Of a stretch of DNA of 64,000 nucleotides, positions 18,111 through 26,332 are shown piece after piece (position 1 is the stretch's first letter; each line of letters starts with the position of its first letter). The stretch spans positions 1-64,000 of the forward strand of contig JAEUSP010000136.1 of the NCBI GenBank assembly GCA_016788565.1, given 5' to 3'. This DNA comes from Chlorobiota bacterium (GTDB taxonomy: Bacteria > Bacteroidota > Ignavibacteria > OLB7). The position numbers and the translations under genes were made by a program. The notes beneath the pieces are model-generated. The model was not told the DNA's origin and ran no database searches. It saw only the letters and a list, made by a program, of their open reading frames with translations.

Positions 18111-19000
18111 TTCTGATCCTCCGGCATCAGCCAATACTCCATCCCAATAATGTGGCGGCCCGTTGCGCGCTGCCCGGTGCTGGTCTGGAACTCGATGTTC
18201 CCGAACGTCACGTAGCTTCCGCCAAGAACCTGGCCTTGCGCCGGGGAAAAGTAGTAGTGGCCGGCGGCGTTCACCGCTGTTGTTGTTGTCACTTTCTGGT
18301 TATCTGGGTTGGTGATGGAATAGACCACATTCCCCGCATCGGAAAACGCCAAGCGGACGGTCGGCTGGCCCAGGGTGTCCAGCCGCTGTTCGGTGGCGCG
18401 GGCCATAAGGTTCTGGGCCTGCATGGTTGGATAGACGGTTTCCAGCAACAGCGGGTCGGTTCGCATCGTTCGCGATTCCCCGATAAAGGAATGTTCGGGG
18501 CCAAGCTCCGGCAACAGCAATGGCTGGAACGGCGCGCCGGGCGCGGTTCCGTAGGCTTGGGGCGTTGCCGATGGAATCCCCCGCAACCGCTTCCCCGTTG
18601 GCGACATCACAAAGCTGATGTAGCGTCCAACCCAGGGGTGGTTGTCGCGGGTGACGGAGGGGAGTGTGTCGGCGCGTTCGTTGGCCAAGTAGCTCATCAC
18701 GGTCATCGTCATGGCGTATCCATCGGAGACGATGGAGTCGCAGCGGTAGCGGACAACTTCCACCCGCTCGCGCACAATCAACCGGTTGGTGCGGCTGAAA
18801 ATCATGATGGAGTCGTAGGAAAGGGAGCGGTAGCGGACCTCCTGCCCCGGCGTAAACCGGTACCGAATCAGGACGCTATCAAGCTGGGGGATGTCGGGAT
18901 GAAGGTTATCGGCTTGGGGCGATTGTTGGGCTTGGGCCAGCAACGGAAGCAGAGCCAGCAGAGAAGAAAGCCAGATGTTGTTTCGCAGAAATTGAGTCAT
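18107..19000 (-). CDS. Exported protein of unknown function, coupled to M24B peptidase
   Basis: The start at 19000 (MTQFLRNNIWLSSLLALLPL) gives a signal peptide and about 297 residues; the longer frame adds 19 unlikely codons. After cleavage near AQAQ, the protein is predicted beta-rich with no recognised catalytic motif (YRFTPGQEVRYRSLSYDSI, MTVMSYLANERADTLP, GRHIIGMEYWLMPEDQK at the end). Many DUF-type exported Bacteroidota proteins share the GQ--YR-L-YDS start. Its last 4 bp overlap the M24B peptidase start. It may be a periplasmic partner or lipid-binding beta protein, but function is not known. Confidence 0.75.
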   Translation of the reverse strand: MTQFLRNNIWLSSLLALLPLLAQAQQSPQADNLHPDIPQLDSVLIRYRFTPGQEVRYRSLSYDSIMIFSRTNRLIVRERVEVVRYRCDSIVSDGYAMTMTVMSYLANERADTLPSVTRDNHPWVGRYISFVMSPTGKRLRGIPSATPQAYGTAPGAPFQPLLLPELGPEHSFIGESRTMRTDPLLLETVYPTMQAQNLMARATEQRLDTLGQPTVRLAFSDAGNVVYSITNPDNQKVTTTTAVNAAGHYYFSPAQGQVLGGSYVTFGNIEFQTSTGQRATGRHIIGMEYWLMPEDQK

Positions 19001-19071
19001 AGAAAGTTCAGACGGGATCAAGATTGATGCGGCATTCGGTTGGCCAAAATACCACACTGGAACAGCAGCGG

Positions 19072-20457
19072 TTACACCAGCACAATGCGGGTGATTTCTG
19101 GCGGGCAGTTTAGCCGCATCGGAATGCCGACGGTGCCAATCCCGCGCGAGACGTAGAGTTGGGAAGTCCGGTTGCTGCGGGCGCGGTACAATCCGGCCAC
19201 ATACTTGGACGCAAGCGAAGCGAACGAGACGTTGATGTTATCCAAATGCGCCAGCACCACTTGCCCGCCATGCGTGTGGCCGCTGAACATTGCGTGGATT
19301 CCAAGCTGGCTGTACTCCTCGAACGGATACGGCTTGTGGCACAGGAAGAGTTTGGTTCCGTTGTCGGGGATTCCTTTCACCAAATTTTCCAGCGTTCCGG
19401 TTTCGGTTTTGCCATCCTTCAGGTAGCCGTTGATGTCGTAGATGCGGTCGTCGTCCATCCCCATCAGCCACAGCTTGGCTCCATTCCGTTCAATCGCCAA
19501 ATTTTCGTTCCGCAGCAATCGGATTCCCCCCTGCTCAACTTCCTTTGCCACCGTGGCGATGTCGCGGGTGTAGTAGTCGTGGTTGCCGGTTACGCCAAAC
19601 ACGCCAAGCGGAGCTTGAAGCAGGGAGAATGCTTCGGCGAAAGGATAGACTTCATCCACCTTGCTGTTGACAAAATCGCCGGTAACAAAGATCAGATCAG
19701 GCTTCAGCTTCATCGTCTCGGCGGCATATTGCTCCATCTGCTGGCGGCCCATGAACACCGACGAATGGATGTCGGTCAGCAGCGCAATCGTTGTCCCCTT
19801 GAACGGTTCGGGAAGGCCGGGGAGTTTTATCACCACTTGCTCAACCTTGTGTTCGTGGGTTGTGCCAAGCGCTTTCAGCATGGTGTTGTTGGCTATCACA
19901 CCGCCGGTGGCCAGCGCGGCGGTCTGCAGAAAGCGACGGCGCGAAGCTGGGATCACCAACGGCTGTGGTACTGACTGCGGCACTAACTGTGGCACTAACT
20001 GCGGCGTGGCATGGACGACGGGTGAGGTTAGCTCCGCCACGGCTTGGCTGGGCAGTGCCCCCTTCTGTGCTTCGATCTTCTGTGCTTCGATTGATGAAGG
20101 TTGTTTGCTCCGTTTTGCGCGCCACTGTTTCCGCCACAGTTTCCACCATCCATGCAGCATCCATCCCCCGCCAAACGCCGCAACGTTGAGATGAAGCAGC
20201 ACCAGCGGGGCCGCAAAATTCTGCATGAATTGATCCAAGAAATGGGGGTTCCAGAGTTTATACACCAGCAGGGTGTGGGCAATCGGGAAATCGAGGAAGA
20301 GTATCAGAAGAGCAATCCCACCAACCAAGAAGACTTTGGATTTTGGTGTAGCAGGGGCAACCGCACGGATCACCTTTCGGGCAAGCACCAGGTGGAACCC
20401 AAGCGACAAACCAACAGAGATGCAGAACGAGAGATAGAGGGCTAAACGGCTTGACAT
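19072..20457 (-). CDS. Membrane-anchored metallophosphoesterase with internal twin-Arg motif
   Basis: The start at 20457 (MSSRLALYLSF) gives 461 residues. Three or so hydrophobic helices (about 5-25, 41-62, 80-100) precede a charged and low-complexity linker containing QLVPQLVPQSVPQP (153-166). SRRRFLQTAALATGG (172-186), a textbook Tat motif, comes next, then a calcineurin-like phosphoesterase domain with all metal motifs: LLTDIHSS, FVTGDFVNS, VTGNHDYYT, LCHKPYP and SGHTHGGQV. YkuE/YaeI-type relatives hydrolyse phosphodiesters, including UDP-sugars or cyclic nucleotides, at the membrane. The Tat-like motif in mid-protein is unusual; the enzyme domain probably faces the periplasm. Confidence 0.87.
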   Translation of the reverse strand: MSSRLALYLSFCISVGLSLGFHLVLARKVIRAVAPATPKSKVFLVGGIALLILFLDFPIAHTLLVYKLWNPHFLDQFMQNFAAPLVLLHLNVAAFGGGWMLHGWWKLWRKQWRAKRSKQPSSIEAQKIEAQKGALPSQAVAELTSPVVHATPQLVPQLVPQSVPQPLVIPASRRRFLQTAALATGGVIANNTMLKALGTTHEHKVEQVVIKLPGLPEPFKGTTIALLTDIHSSVFMGRQQMEQYAAETMKLKPDLIFVTGDFVNSKVDEVYPFAEAFSLLQAPLGVFGVTGNHDYYTRDIATVAKEVEQGGIRLLRNENLAIERNGAKLWLMGMDDDRIYDINGYLKDGKTETGTLENLVKGIPDNGTKLFLCHKPYPFEEYSQLGIHAMFSGHTHGGQVVLAHLDNINVSFASLASKYVAGLYRARSNRTSQLYVSRGIGTVGIPMRLNCPPEITRIVLV

Positions 20458-20517
20458 GATGCTGATGATGACGCGGAAGCTATCGGCTGAATTTTGCTTT
20501 CTGGCAGAAGAGAAAAA

Positions 20518-20549
20518 AAGAGGAGCCACACAGCAGTGCGGCTCCTCTT
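20518..20549. terminator. Intrinsic terminator
   Basis: A 10-bp stem (20518-20527 with 20540-20549), extendable by CAC/GTG inside, lies just downstream of the minus-strand S74/T9SS gene. On the minus strand it is followed by CTTTTTTTCTC, a good U tract. Confidence 0.8.
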
Positions 20550-20577
20550 CGTGAAAATCACCGATGGAAGCGATGAA

Positions 20578-22620
20578 TTACTTCACCACAATCATCTTCT
20601 CGCTGCCAACGATTTTGCCATCGGCAACAAGGCTATAGACGTAGGTTCCTGCGCGCATTCCCTTGACGCTGATGGTCACTTTTGCGTTGCCACGGTCGGC
20701 AAGCGGGATGCGCTGAAGCTCTTTGCCGTTCACGTCGGCGATAACAATCTCACCAGCTTTGGTGGTGGTTGGCAGTGCGTAGCCGATGGTGGTTTCCTCG
20801 CTGAACGGGTTTGGCGTGTTCTGGCCAAGTGCCGCAACCGAGTTGCTGATTGGCGTGCCTGGGGCATCGGAAACACGGTTTGCGCTCAGCAACGAATCAA
20901 CCGAGTGGCGCAGGTTTTTCAGTTCGGCGATAGCGTCGGCCATCTGCTTTTTCAGGTCGTTGTTCTCGGCTTTCAGGTCGGCAACATCGCTTTTCAGCGT
21001 GCTGTTTTCGCTGTTGAGAGTTTCGATCTGCTTTTTGATGTTAGCATCTTCGGTTGCCAGCGCGCCAACTTGGGTTGTCAGGTTGCTAACGTTGCTTTTG
21101 ACTTCGTTGACATCGTTTTTCAGGTTGGTCACTTCGGTCTGGTTGGTGGCAACAACGTCGCGCTGTTCGCGGATTGCCTCGGCCATCACCGGCACAAGGC
21201 CGATGTAGTTGATCCCTTTGTACTCCGTTGAGCTTTGCTCATCGGCACCGGGAACAAAGTTGGTGGTGACAAGTTCTGGGAAGACTTTCTCCACTTCCTG
21301 GGCAATGAAACCAACCTGCTTTCCGGTTGGAAGGTTCATGCCGGCGATGTCGGTCTTGAAGGTGTAGCTTTTTGGAGCAAGCTGGGAAACTTTATCCAGC
21401 ATTCCGGTCAGTGGCTCCACGTTTTCTTTCAGGCGGGCATCGGAGACGCTGCTGAGAGTTCCGGTGTATTTCAGGTTGCCGTTGGCATAGACAGCGGCGT
21501 AGTCGGCTTTTGCGTTGCTGCCGACGGTGGTTCCATACACACCATAAACCTGGCCAAGCCCGGTTCCGGTCGCGCTTCCCCACACACCGACTTTCATTCC
21601 GTTGGTGCCGGCGCCGTCGGCAATGCCGTTCACGCCACGGGTGGAGGACCAGAAATTACCGGCGGTTCCGGTTCCCGATGCGGCATAGACATCCAACTGG
21701 CTGGTTGGAGCAGTGGTGTTGATACCAACTTTGCCGCTGTTCTTCACATACACACCGTTGATCCAGTTGATCGGTTTTCCGGTGCCAAGAAGTTCGCCTG
21801 TGCGAAGAAAAATGTCGCCATCGCGGGTCATGCCGATGCTGGCGGCTTCATCTTGGGTGATGCGTTTGTCCACAAGGTCCGTGTAGGTGTTGTAGGACAT
21901 CGCCTTGTAGGCGGGATTGTTCTGGAAAGTCCAGCGGTCGCCAATCTGAAGAATTTCTTGTGGATCGCTGTTGGCGATACCGACGCGCCCTTGCGCGGTG
22001 ATGCGCATCCGTTCGGTGGTTCCGTTGGTGGTGTTCACACGGAAGCGAAGTCCGTCGTTCTGGACGGTGGTTTTCACGTCAATGAAGCCGGCTTGTGTGA
22101 TGCCGTCAACCAGCCCGCCAAAAATTCTCATGCCGTTCTGGCCGAACTCTGGCGTTCCACCGAAATAGAGGTTGCCATCGGTTGAGCCGCTGCCGGAAGG
22201 GAGCAGAACGTTGCCGTTAGCAAGGGTCAGGCGTTGGGTTGGATCCATGGTTCCGATGCCCAAGCTGCCGGCACCGGTGAAAGTGAAGCGGGGCATATTT
22301 TCCCCTTGCACCATCACAATGTAGTTGGTGTAGCTCCAGAAATCCACATCCACCAACCCAAAACGGGCTTGGCTGAATTTCAGGTAGTGGCTGGCATCCA
22401 ACGACCCGCGAAGTTTCAACGGAAAGTCGTTCATGGCCAGATCGCCCAATACATCAAGTTTGGCGATTGGATATTTACCGATACCGACTTTGCCGCCCCG
22501 CCATATCGGATCTTCCAGTGTAGCTTGGCCATCCCACTGCTGTGCACGGGCCGTGCCCGACAGAGCCAGCAGTGCCAGTGCCGATGCACCCAGCAATTGC
22601 ATGTTTCTCACGATTCGCAT
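20578..22620 (-). CDS. S74 intramolecular-chaperone (tail-fibre type) protein with T9SS sorting domain
   Basis: The 680-residue protein has a signal peptide (SGTARAQQ), then beta-rich repeats of the kind found before S74 domains (KVGIGKYPIAKLDVLGD, GSLGIGTMDPTQRLTL, GRVGIANSDPQEILQIGD, GKVGINTTAPTSQLDVYAA). The peptidase S74 motif follows (SDARLKENVEPL, residues 393-404; QVGFIAQEVEKVFPELV; INYIGLVPVMAEAI), then a long heptad coiled coil (about 483-580), and a T9SS domain (NTPNPFSEETTIGYAL ... MIVVK). S74 domains trimerise tail spikes and cut themselves at the conserved Ser; Ser393 and Lys398 are both present. It is probably a trimeric surface fibre. Upstream is a long, unannotated leader. Confidence 0.9.
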   Translation of the reverse strand: MRIVRNMQLLGASALALLALSGTARAQQWDGQATLEDPIWRGGKVGIGKYPIAKLDVLGDLAMNDFPLKLRGSLDASHYLKFSQARFGLVDVDFWSYTNYIVMVQGENMPRFTFTGAGSLGIGTMDPTQRLTLANGNVLLPSGSGSTDGNLYFGGTPEFGQNGMRIFGGLVDGITQAGFIDVKTTVQNDGLRFRVNTTNGTTERMRITAQGRVGIANSDPQEILQIGDRWTFQNNPAYKAMSYNTYTDLVDKRITQDEAASIGMTRDGDIFLRTGELLGTGKPINWINGVYVKNSGKVGINTTAPTSQLDVYAASGTGTAGNFWSSTRGVNGIADGAGTNGMKVGVWGSATGTGLGQVYGVYGTTVGSNAKADYAAVYANGNLKYTGTLSSVSDARLKENVEPLTGMLDKVSQLAPKSYTFKTDIAGMNLPTGKQVGFIAQEVEKVFPELVTTNFVPGADEQSSTEYKGINYIGLVPVMAEAIREQRDVVATNQTEVTNLKNDVNEVKSNVSNLTTQVGALATEDANIKKQIETLNSENSTLKSDVADLKAENNDLKKQMADAIAELKNLRHSVDSLLSANRVSDAPGTPISNSVAALGQNTPNPFSEETTIGYALPTTTKAGEIVIADVNGKELQRIPLADRGNAKVTISVKGMRAGTYVYSLVADGKIVGSEKMIVVK

Positions 22621-23073
22621 GTTGTTTCCCAGAATGGTTTATGTGTGCGTGATCTTTCTTCTTGTCTAAAAATTCAATCCCCGACGCTCAATGCTTGGAG
22701 CATTCTGTGCGGGTTAGCGATGACCGATGGAGGTTCGCCAGCGCGTTGATTGCTTGGGGGCCGATTACTGCAAGAGAGGTTCGGCAGCAACCAGCACGCA
22801 GGCCACAAAGCAAGCCTCCGTAAAAACGGCTGCAATGTTATTGAATTTTCGGCAGATATTCAATAACTGTTCCGTTTTCCTTCGTCTGGCCGAAAACATT
22901 ACAGGATGTGGGATTGCGTTCTGTTCTCTCTACTTATATCAATATCCAAGCGTGCAAAAATTTCACGATGTGTGAAGTAGCCGCACACTCTCCCTTGTTT
23001 TTCCCTGCCTGGGAACACGATTCGTTGCGTAATTCCAGTTTTGCCCGCTGCTGATTTGGCCTTGTTCGTTGTG
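22621..23073. other. Long leader/intergenic region with one inverted repeat
   Basis: About 450 bp separate the S74 gene start and the tRNA. I find no ORF with protein-like composition. A perfect 9-bp inverted repeat, TTATTGAAT (22838-22846) and ATTCAATAA (22858-22866), is spaced 11 bp apart, compatible with a dimeric regulator site for the minus-strand S74 gene. That role is speculative. Confidence 0.35.
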
Positions 23074-23081
23074 TATATTTG
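23074..23081 (+). promoter_or_regulatory. Bacteroidota-type -7 element for tRNA-Ser
   Basis: TATATTTG matches the TAnnTTTG -7 consensus and ends 10 bp before the tRNA 5' end, the right distance for a short leader. A TTTGG at 23055-23059 is too close to be a classical -33 box, so the upstream half is weak. Confidence 0.55.
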
Positions 23082-23091
23082 CAGCCCTTCG

Positions 23092-23178
23092 GGAGGGGTG
23101 CCAGAGTGGTTGAATGGGACGGTCTCGAAAACCGTTGTACTCGCAAGGGTACCGTGAGTTCGAATCTCACCCCCTCCG
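23092..23178 (+). tRNA. tRNA-Ser (anticodon CGA)
   Basis: A full cloverleaf is visible: acceptor GGAGGGG (23092-23098) pairs with CCCCTCC (23171-23177), discriminator G at 23178. The anticodon loop CTCGAAA gives CGA, reading UCG. A long class II variable arm is present, and the T arm GTGAG-TTCGAAT-CTCAC is perfect. CCA is not encoded. The serine assignment rests on the anticodon and the long variable arm together. Confidence 0.95.
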
Positions 23179-23185
23179 CAAAAAC

Positions 23186-23234
23186 CAGAAAGCCTTGATG
23201 TTGCTGCTTGCGCAGCAGACATCAAGGCTTTCTG
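23186..23234. terminator. Strong bidirectional terminator after tRNA-Ser
   Basis: A perfect 16-bp stem (23186-23201 with 23219-23234) encloses a further GCTGC/GCAGC stem. It ends the tRNA transcript on the plus strand and, 22 bp beyond the stop at 23257, the minus-strand IgGFc-like array. Confidence 0.88.
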
Positions 23235-23256
23235 TTTGGCGATATGCCGATTGGCA

Positions 23257-26250
23257 TCACCTGTTCAAGATCAGTTTTTGGGTGAAGGCTTCGCCGTGGT
23301 CGGTTCGCAGACGAACGAAGTACTGGCCGCTGGGAAGATGCTCAACGGAGTATTCCACGCGATGCACGCCAGCGCGCAGCACAACATTCCCCAACACTTC
23401 TCCCCTGCTGTTCCCTTGCTGATCCACAACGTCAAGCCAGACGTGGCTGGGCTGGGCTAAGGCAACATCAACCCGGCTGGTGGAGTTGGCACCCGGGTTC
23501 GGCGTTGGCAACCCCAAGAAGGTGCGCCGCGCCGCAGCAAACATCTGCACCCGAAGCGCGTTGTTGCAGCCATCCTGGCCCGTTCCGTTTAGCCAAGTTA
23601 CCGGCAACTTCAGCGCAACCTCTTCCCCGATACCGCACTGGTTGGACAACTCCAACGTATCAGCTTGCAGGCTGTTGCCGTCGGCAGTTGGAAGCAAGCA
23701 GATCATCAGCTTGCGCGATTCCCCCGGGGCCAGGGAAAACGGCAACTGCGTTGGTGGGATGCTGAAATTGAGGTTCCCCCGCATCCGTGCTTGGGTAATC
23801 TCAAGCCGACGCAAGCCGTTGTTGGTTAGGGTGATGCTGTCGCAGCGGAAATCGCCGTAGGTGATGCTATCGGCCTGCCAATCCCGTTCCAGCCGCACCG
23901 CTACTTGCTGCTGGGCTGCATCGTAGGCGGCCAGCGTAAACCCACCGATGGTGTCGCGGCGGATGGTCTTGTTGCCAACAGCATCCACCACGGTAATCTG
24001 GTAGATCATGTCCTGCCGTGGATCAATGCGGCGAAGCGAAAGCGATAGGCTGCGGAGTGCCGGGCTGAACTGCTGCAGGGGAACATCCGTGGTGCAGTTC
24101 ACCAACTGGTCGTACTCCACCTGCACAATTCCCGACCCCGCCCACTGCTCTCCAGTTTCCAAATTCACTCCATTCACGCACGGGTCGGCAACGCCCAAAA
24201 TTGCTGGGCCAACGGTATCCACTCTGTGGTTCAGCGGCAGCTGGGCTACTATTCGGGTCACGCATTGATTTTGAAGCTCCAATTGCACCACAAGGCTGGT
24301 GTCGTTGGTTGCCGCGTAGCAGACTTCCACCGCCGCACTCTCCCCCGGAAGCACCTGGGTGGTCGGAATTTTCAGCGTTACGCCACTTCCTCCGCCAGCA
24401 ATCCGAGTCTTCGAGAGGTCCTGGGGGAAGGCTCCATAATTCTCAATCATCACCGTCTGGCAGAAGGTCTGGTTGTTGAACGTGACCAACGTATCCAGCA
24501 GCAGCGGCGTGTTGCCGTTCATCCCCACGGCGCGCACCGTGAAGCCGGGGATGCGGGTCATCTGGAATCGGGAGCGTCCGCCGCTATCAATTGCTTTTAG
24601 TGCCACCATTCCATCTTGGTAGGGGTCCATCAGCGTTGCCCAGTAGTGGACGGTATCGTCGCCGGGGGTGAACGGCTCGATCACCGCGTTCATATTCTGG
24701 GTTGCGGTGATGAACAAGGAATCAATTCCGCTATCGGTGATGTGGGCATCGGTGACAACCCCCGACACCCCATTGCACGTATCCACCGAAGCAAGTTCCG
24801 GCGGCTGGAAATCGGTCAGCAACGTTCTGAACAGCATCCCACCTGGGTAGCCGTAGGAGTTTGCAACGCCGTAGCCGTAGCTGTACAATCCAAACGCCGA
24901 ATCAGCCCGGGCGGTGTGGGAACCGGCACTGAGACGGATTTGAGCATAGCTGAAACGGGTGCTTCCAATAGGGCTGAAACTTGACGGCGGCGTAGCCCCA
25001 TCAATCGTCAGCGACGGAATCGCATTGGTGGGAATCACCACGTTCACAAAATGGGTGGTGAACTCCTGATGCGCCACCGATTGAAAGGAGTACGCGGTGT
25101 CGAACTGCTCGGGCGGGGGGATCAACATCATAAACGGGTCGCCAACTTCCGTGACGTTATTTCCAAAGTTCACGTCCCCGGCCGAGTGCTCATACTGCGC
25201 CACCATAATCGGCCCATTGGCTTGGATGAACATCGGCCCATTCAGGGTGACTTCCCTTGATCGCCCCACCCGAAGCGGCGATTGCGCCACTCCATCAATC
25301 GTCCATGTTGTGCCATCCAGCGCGGCAAGCACACGGATCACCGCTGTGTAGGGGGAGTTGGGGGAGATTCGGTAGAATGGAGTAATCAGCGCGCTGGTTC
25401 CCCAGGCTTCCAGTGGTATCATCTGCTCCACCAAGTGGTCGCGGTAACTACCAACCGAGCTGGGGACGCTGGTTCGCCGATTTCCCGAGAAGATGGCCAC
25501 CGGCTTGTTTGCCAGCACTTCGGTTCCACTAACATCATATCCAACTTCCAAATTCGCCTGCCCAAAATAGACTTCGCCACGGTTCAGGTTCACTGTAAAA
25601 GGGGTAGTATTCAGGCGGTTGTTGATACGGGTGGAAGGGGAGATTTTCAGTTGGGTGTTATCCTCGGTGGCAATCACCGCAAACTCCGATGCCATATCGG
25701 GAAAACTTGAGCCATTCTGATTGCGTGTGATACCAGTTGGATAGGCCAGAATGATGTAGCGGCGGGTGATGATGTCATCGGGAAGACCCAAAAAACCATC
25801 CGAGGACATCTGGCGGATGTTCACCCCGTACAACGTCACTTCGTGTTCGGCGGTGATCCTGAAGGCTTTGCGGGTAACGCCTTGATCGCCGGTTGAAAGC
25901 TCGGTGTAAAAGCCAAAAATCGCGGGGATGTTGACCTCTACTGGGACGTTAGGAACGGGGATATCAATCTGGACGGAATCATCGCCCAAAAAATAATGGA
26001 TGGTGGCCTTGGTGACAGTATCACAACTGATATAAAGCCGCAAATCCGAAGTTTCGGATTCGCCTTTCGATCCATAATTTTCCAAAAACGCCACCCAAAA
26101 CAGCGTCCCTTTCGAGTCCCGCCCGGAGATTCCAGCTGGCTGGGCAAGGGTGAGTAGTGGGCAAAGCGAAGCAAGCACCACAAGGGCGAAGGCAAGCGCT
26201 GGAACACGTTGGCAGAAACTACCAAAGGGGAATAGGTATCGTGATTTCAT
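23257..26250 (-). CDS. IgGFc-binding-like T9SS surface protein, paralogue 1 of 4
   Basis: The 997-residue protein has a signal peptide (LTLAQ) and then an N-terminal domain of about 430 residues resembling the IgGFc-binding protein N-terminal domain. Its landmarks are GRDSKGTLFWVAFLENYG, EVTLYGVNIRQMSSDGFLGL, DIITRRYIILAYP, SEFAVIATEDNT, YRDHLVEQMIPLEAWGT and GDPFMMLIPPPEQFDT. A middle region has three Ig/HYDIN-like modules (VLPGESAAVEVCYAAT, LAPGESRKLMICLLP). The T9SS tail is GLPTPNPGANSTSRVDVAL ... LILNR. The family name derives from a mucin-like human protein; antibody binding is not implied here. It is the last gene of a same-strand array of four, ended by the tRNA-side terminator. Confidence 0.88.
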   Translation of the reverse strand: MKSRYLFPFGSFCQRVPALAFALVVLASLCPLLTLAQPAGISGRDSKGTLFWVAFLENYGSKGESETSDLRLYISCDTVTKATIHYFLGDDSVQIDIPVPNVPVEVNIPAIFGFYTELSTGDQGVTRKAFRITAEHEVTLYGVNIRQMSSDGFLGLPDDIITRRYIILAYPTGITRNQNGSSFPDMASEFAVIATEDNTQLKISPSTRINNRLNTTPFTVNLNRGEVYFGQANLEVGYDVSGTEVLANKPVAIFSGNRRTSVPSSVGSYRDHLVEQMIPLEAWGTSALITPFYRISPNSPYTAVIRVLAALDGTTWTIDGVAQSPLRVGRSREVTLNGPMFIQANGPIMVAQYEHSAGDVNFGNNVTEVGDPFMMLIPPPEQFDTAYSFQSVAHQEFTTHFVNVVIPTNAIPSLTIDGATPPSSFSPIGSTRFSYAQIRLSAGSHTARADSAFGLYSYGYGVANSYGYPGGMLFRTLLTDFQPPELASVDTCNGVSGVVTDAHITDSGIDSLFITATQNMNAVIEPFTPGDDTVHYWATLMDPYQDGMVALKAIDSGGRSRFQMTRIPGFTVRAVGMNGNTPLLLDTLVTFNNQTFCQTVMIENYGAFPQDLSKTRIAGGGSGVTLKIPTTQVLPGESAAVEVCYAATNDTSLVVQLELQNQCVTRIVAQLPLNHRVDTVGPAILGVADPCVNGVNLETGEQWAGSGIVQVEYDQLVNCTTDVPLQQFSPALRSLSLSLRRIDPRQDMIYQITVVDAVGNKTIRRDTIGGFTLAAYDAAQQQVAVRLERDWQADSITYGDFRCDSITLTNNGLRRLEITQARMRGNLNFSIPPTQLPFSLAPGESRKLMICLLPTADGNSLQADTLELSNQCGIGEEVALKLPVTWLNGTGQDGCNNALRVQMFAAARRTFLGLPTPNPGANSTSRVDVALAQPSHVWLDVVDQQGNSRGEVLGNVVLRAGVHRVEYSVEHLPSGQYFVRLRTDHGEAFTQKLILNR

Positions 26251-26332
26251 GCTGCATCATCTTGGCTACTTGGTTGCGAATTTCATGGGTGCGAACGTTT
26301 TCTTTGAGGATGCAGCAGTATCAAGGATTTTT

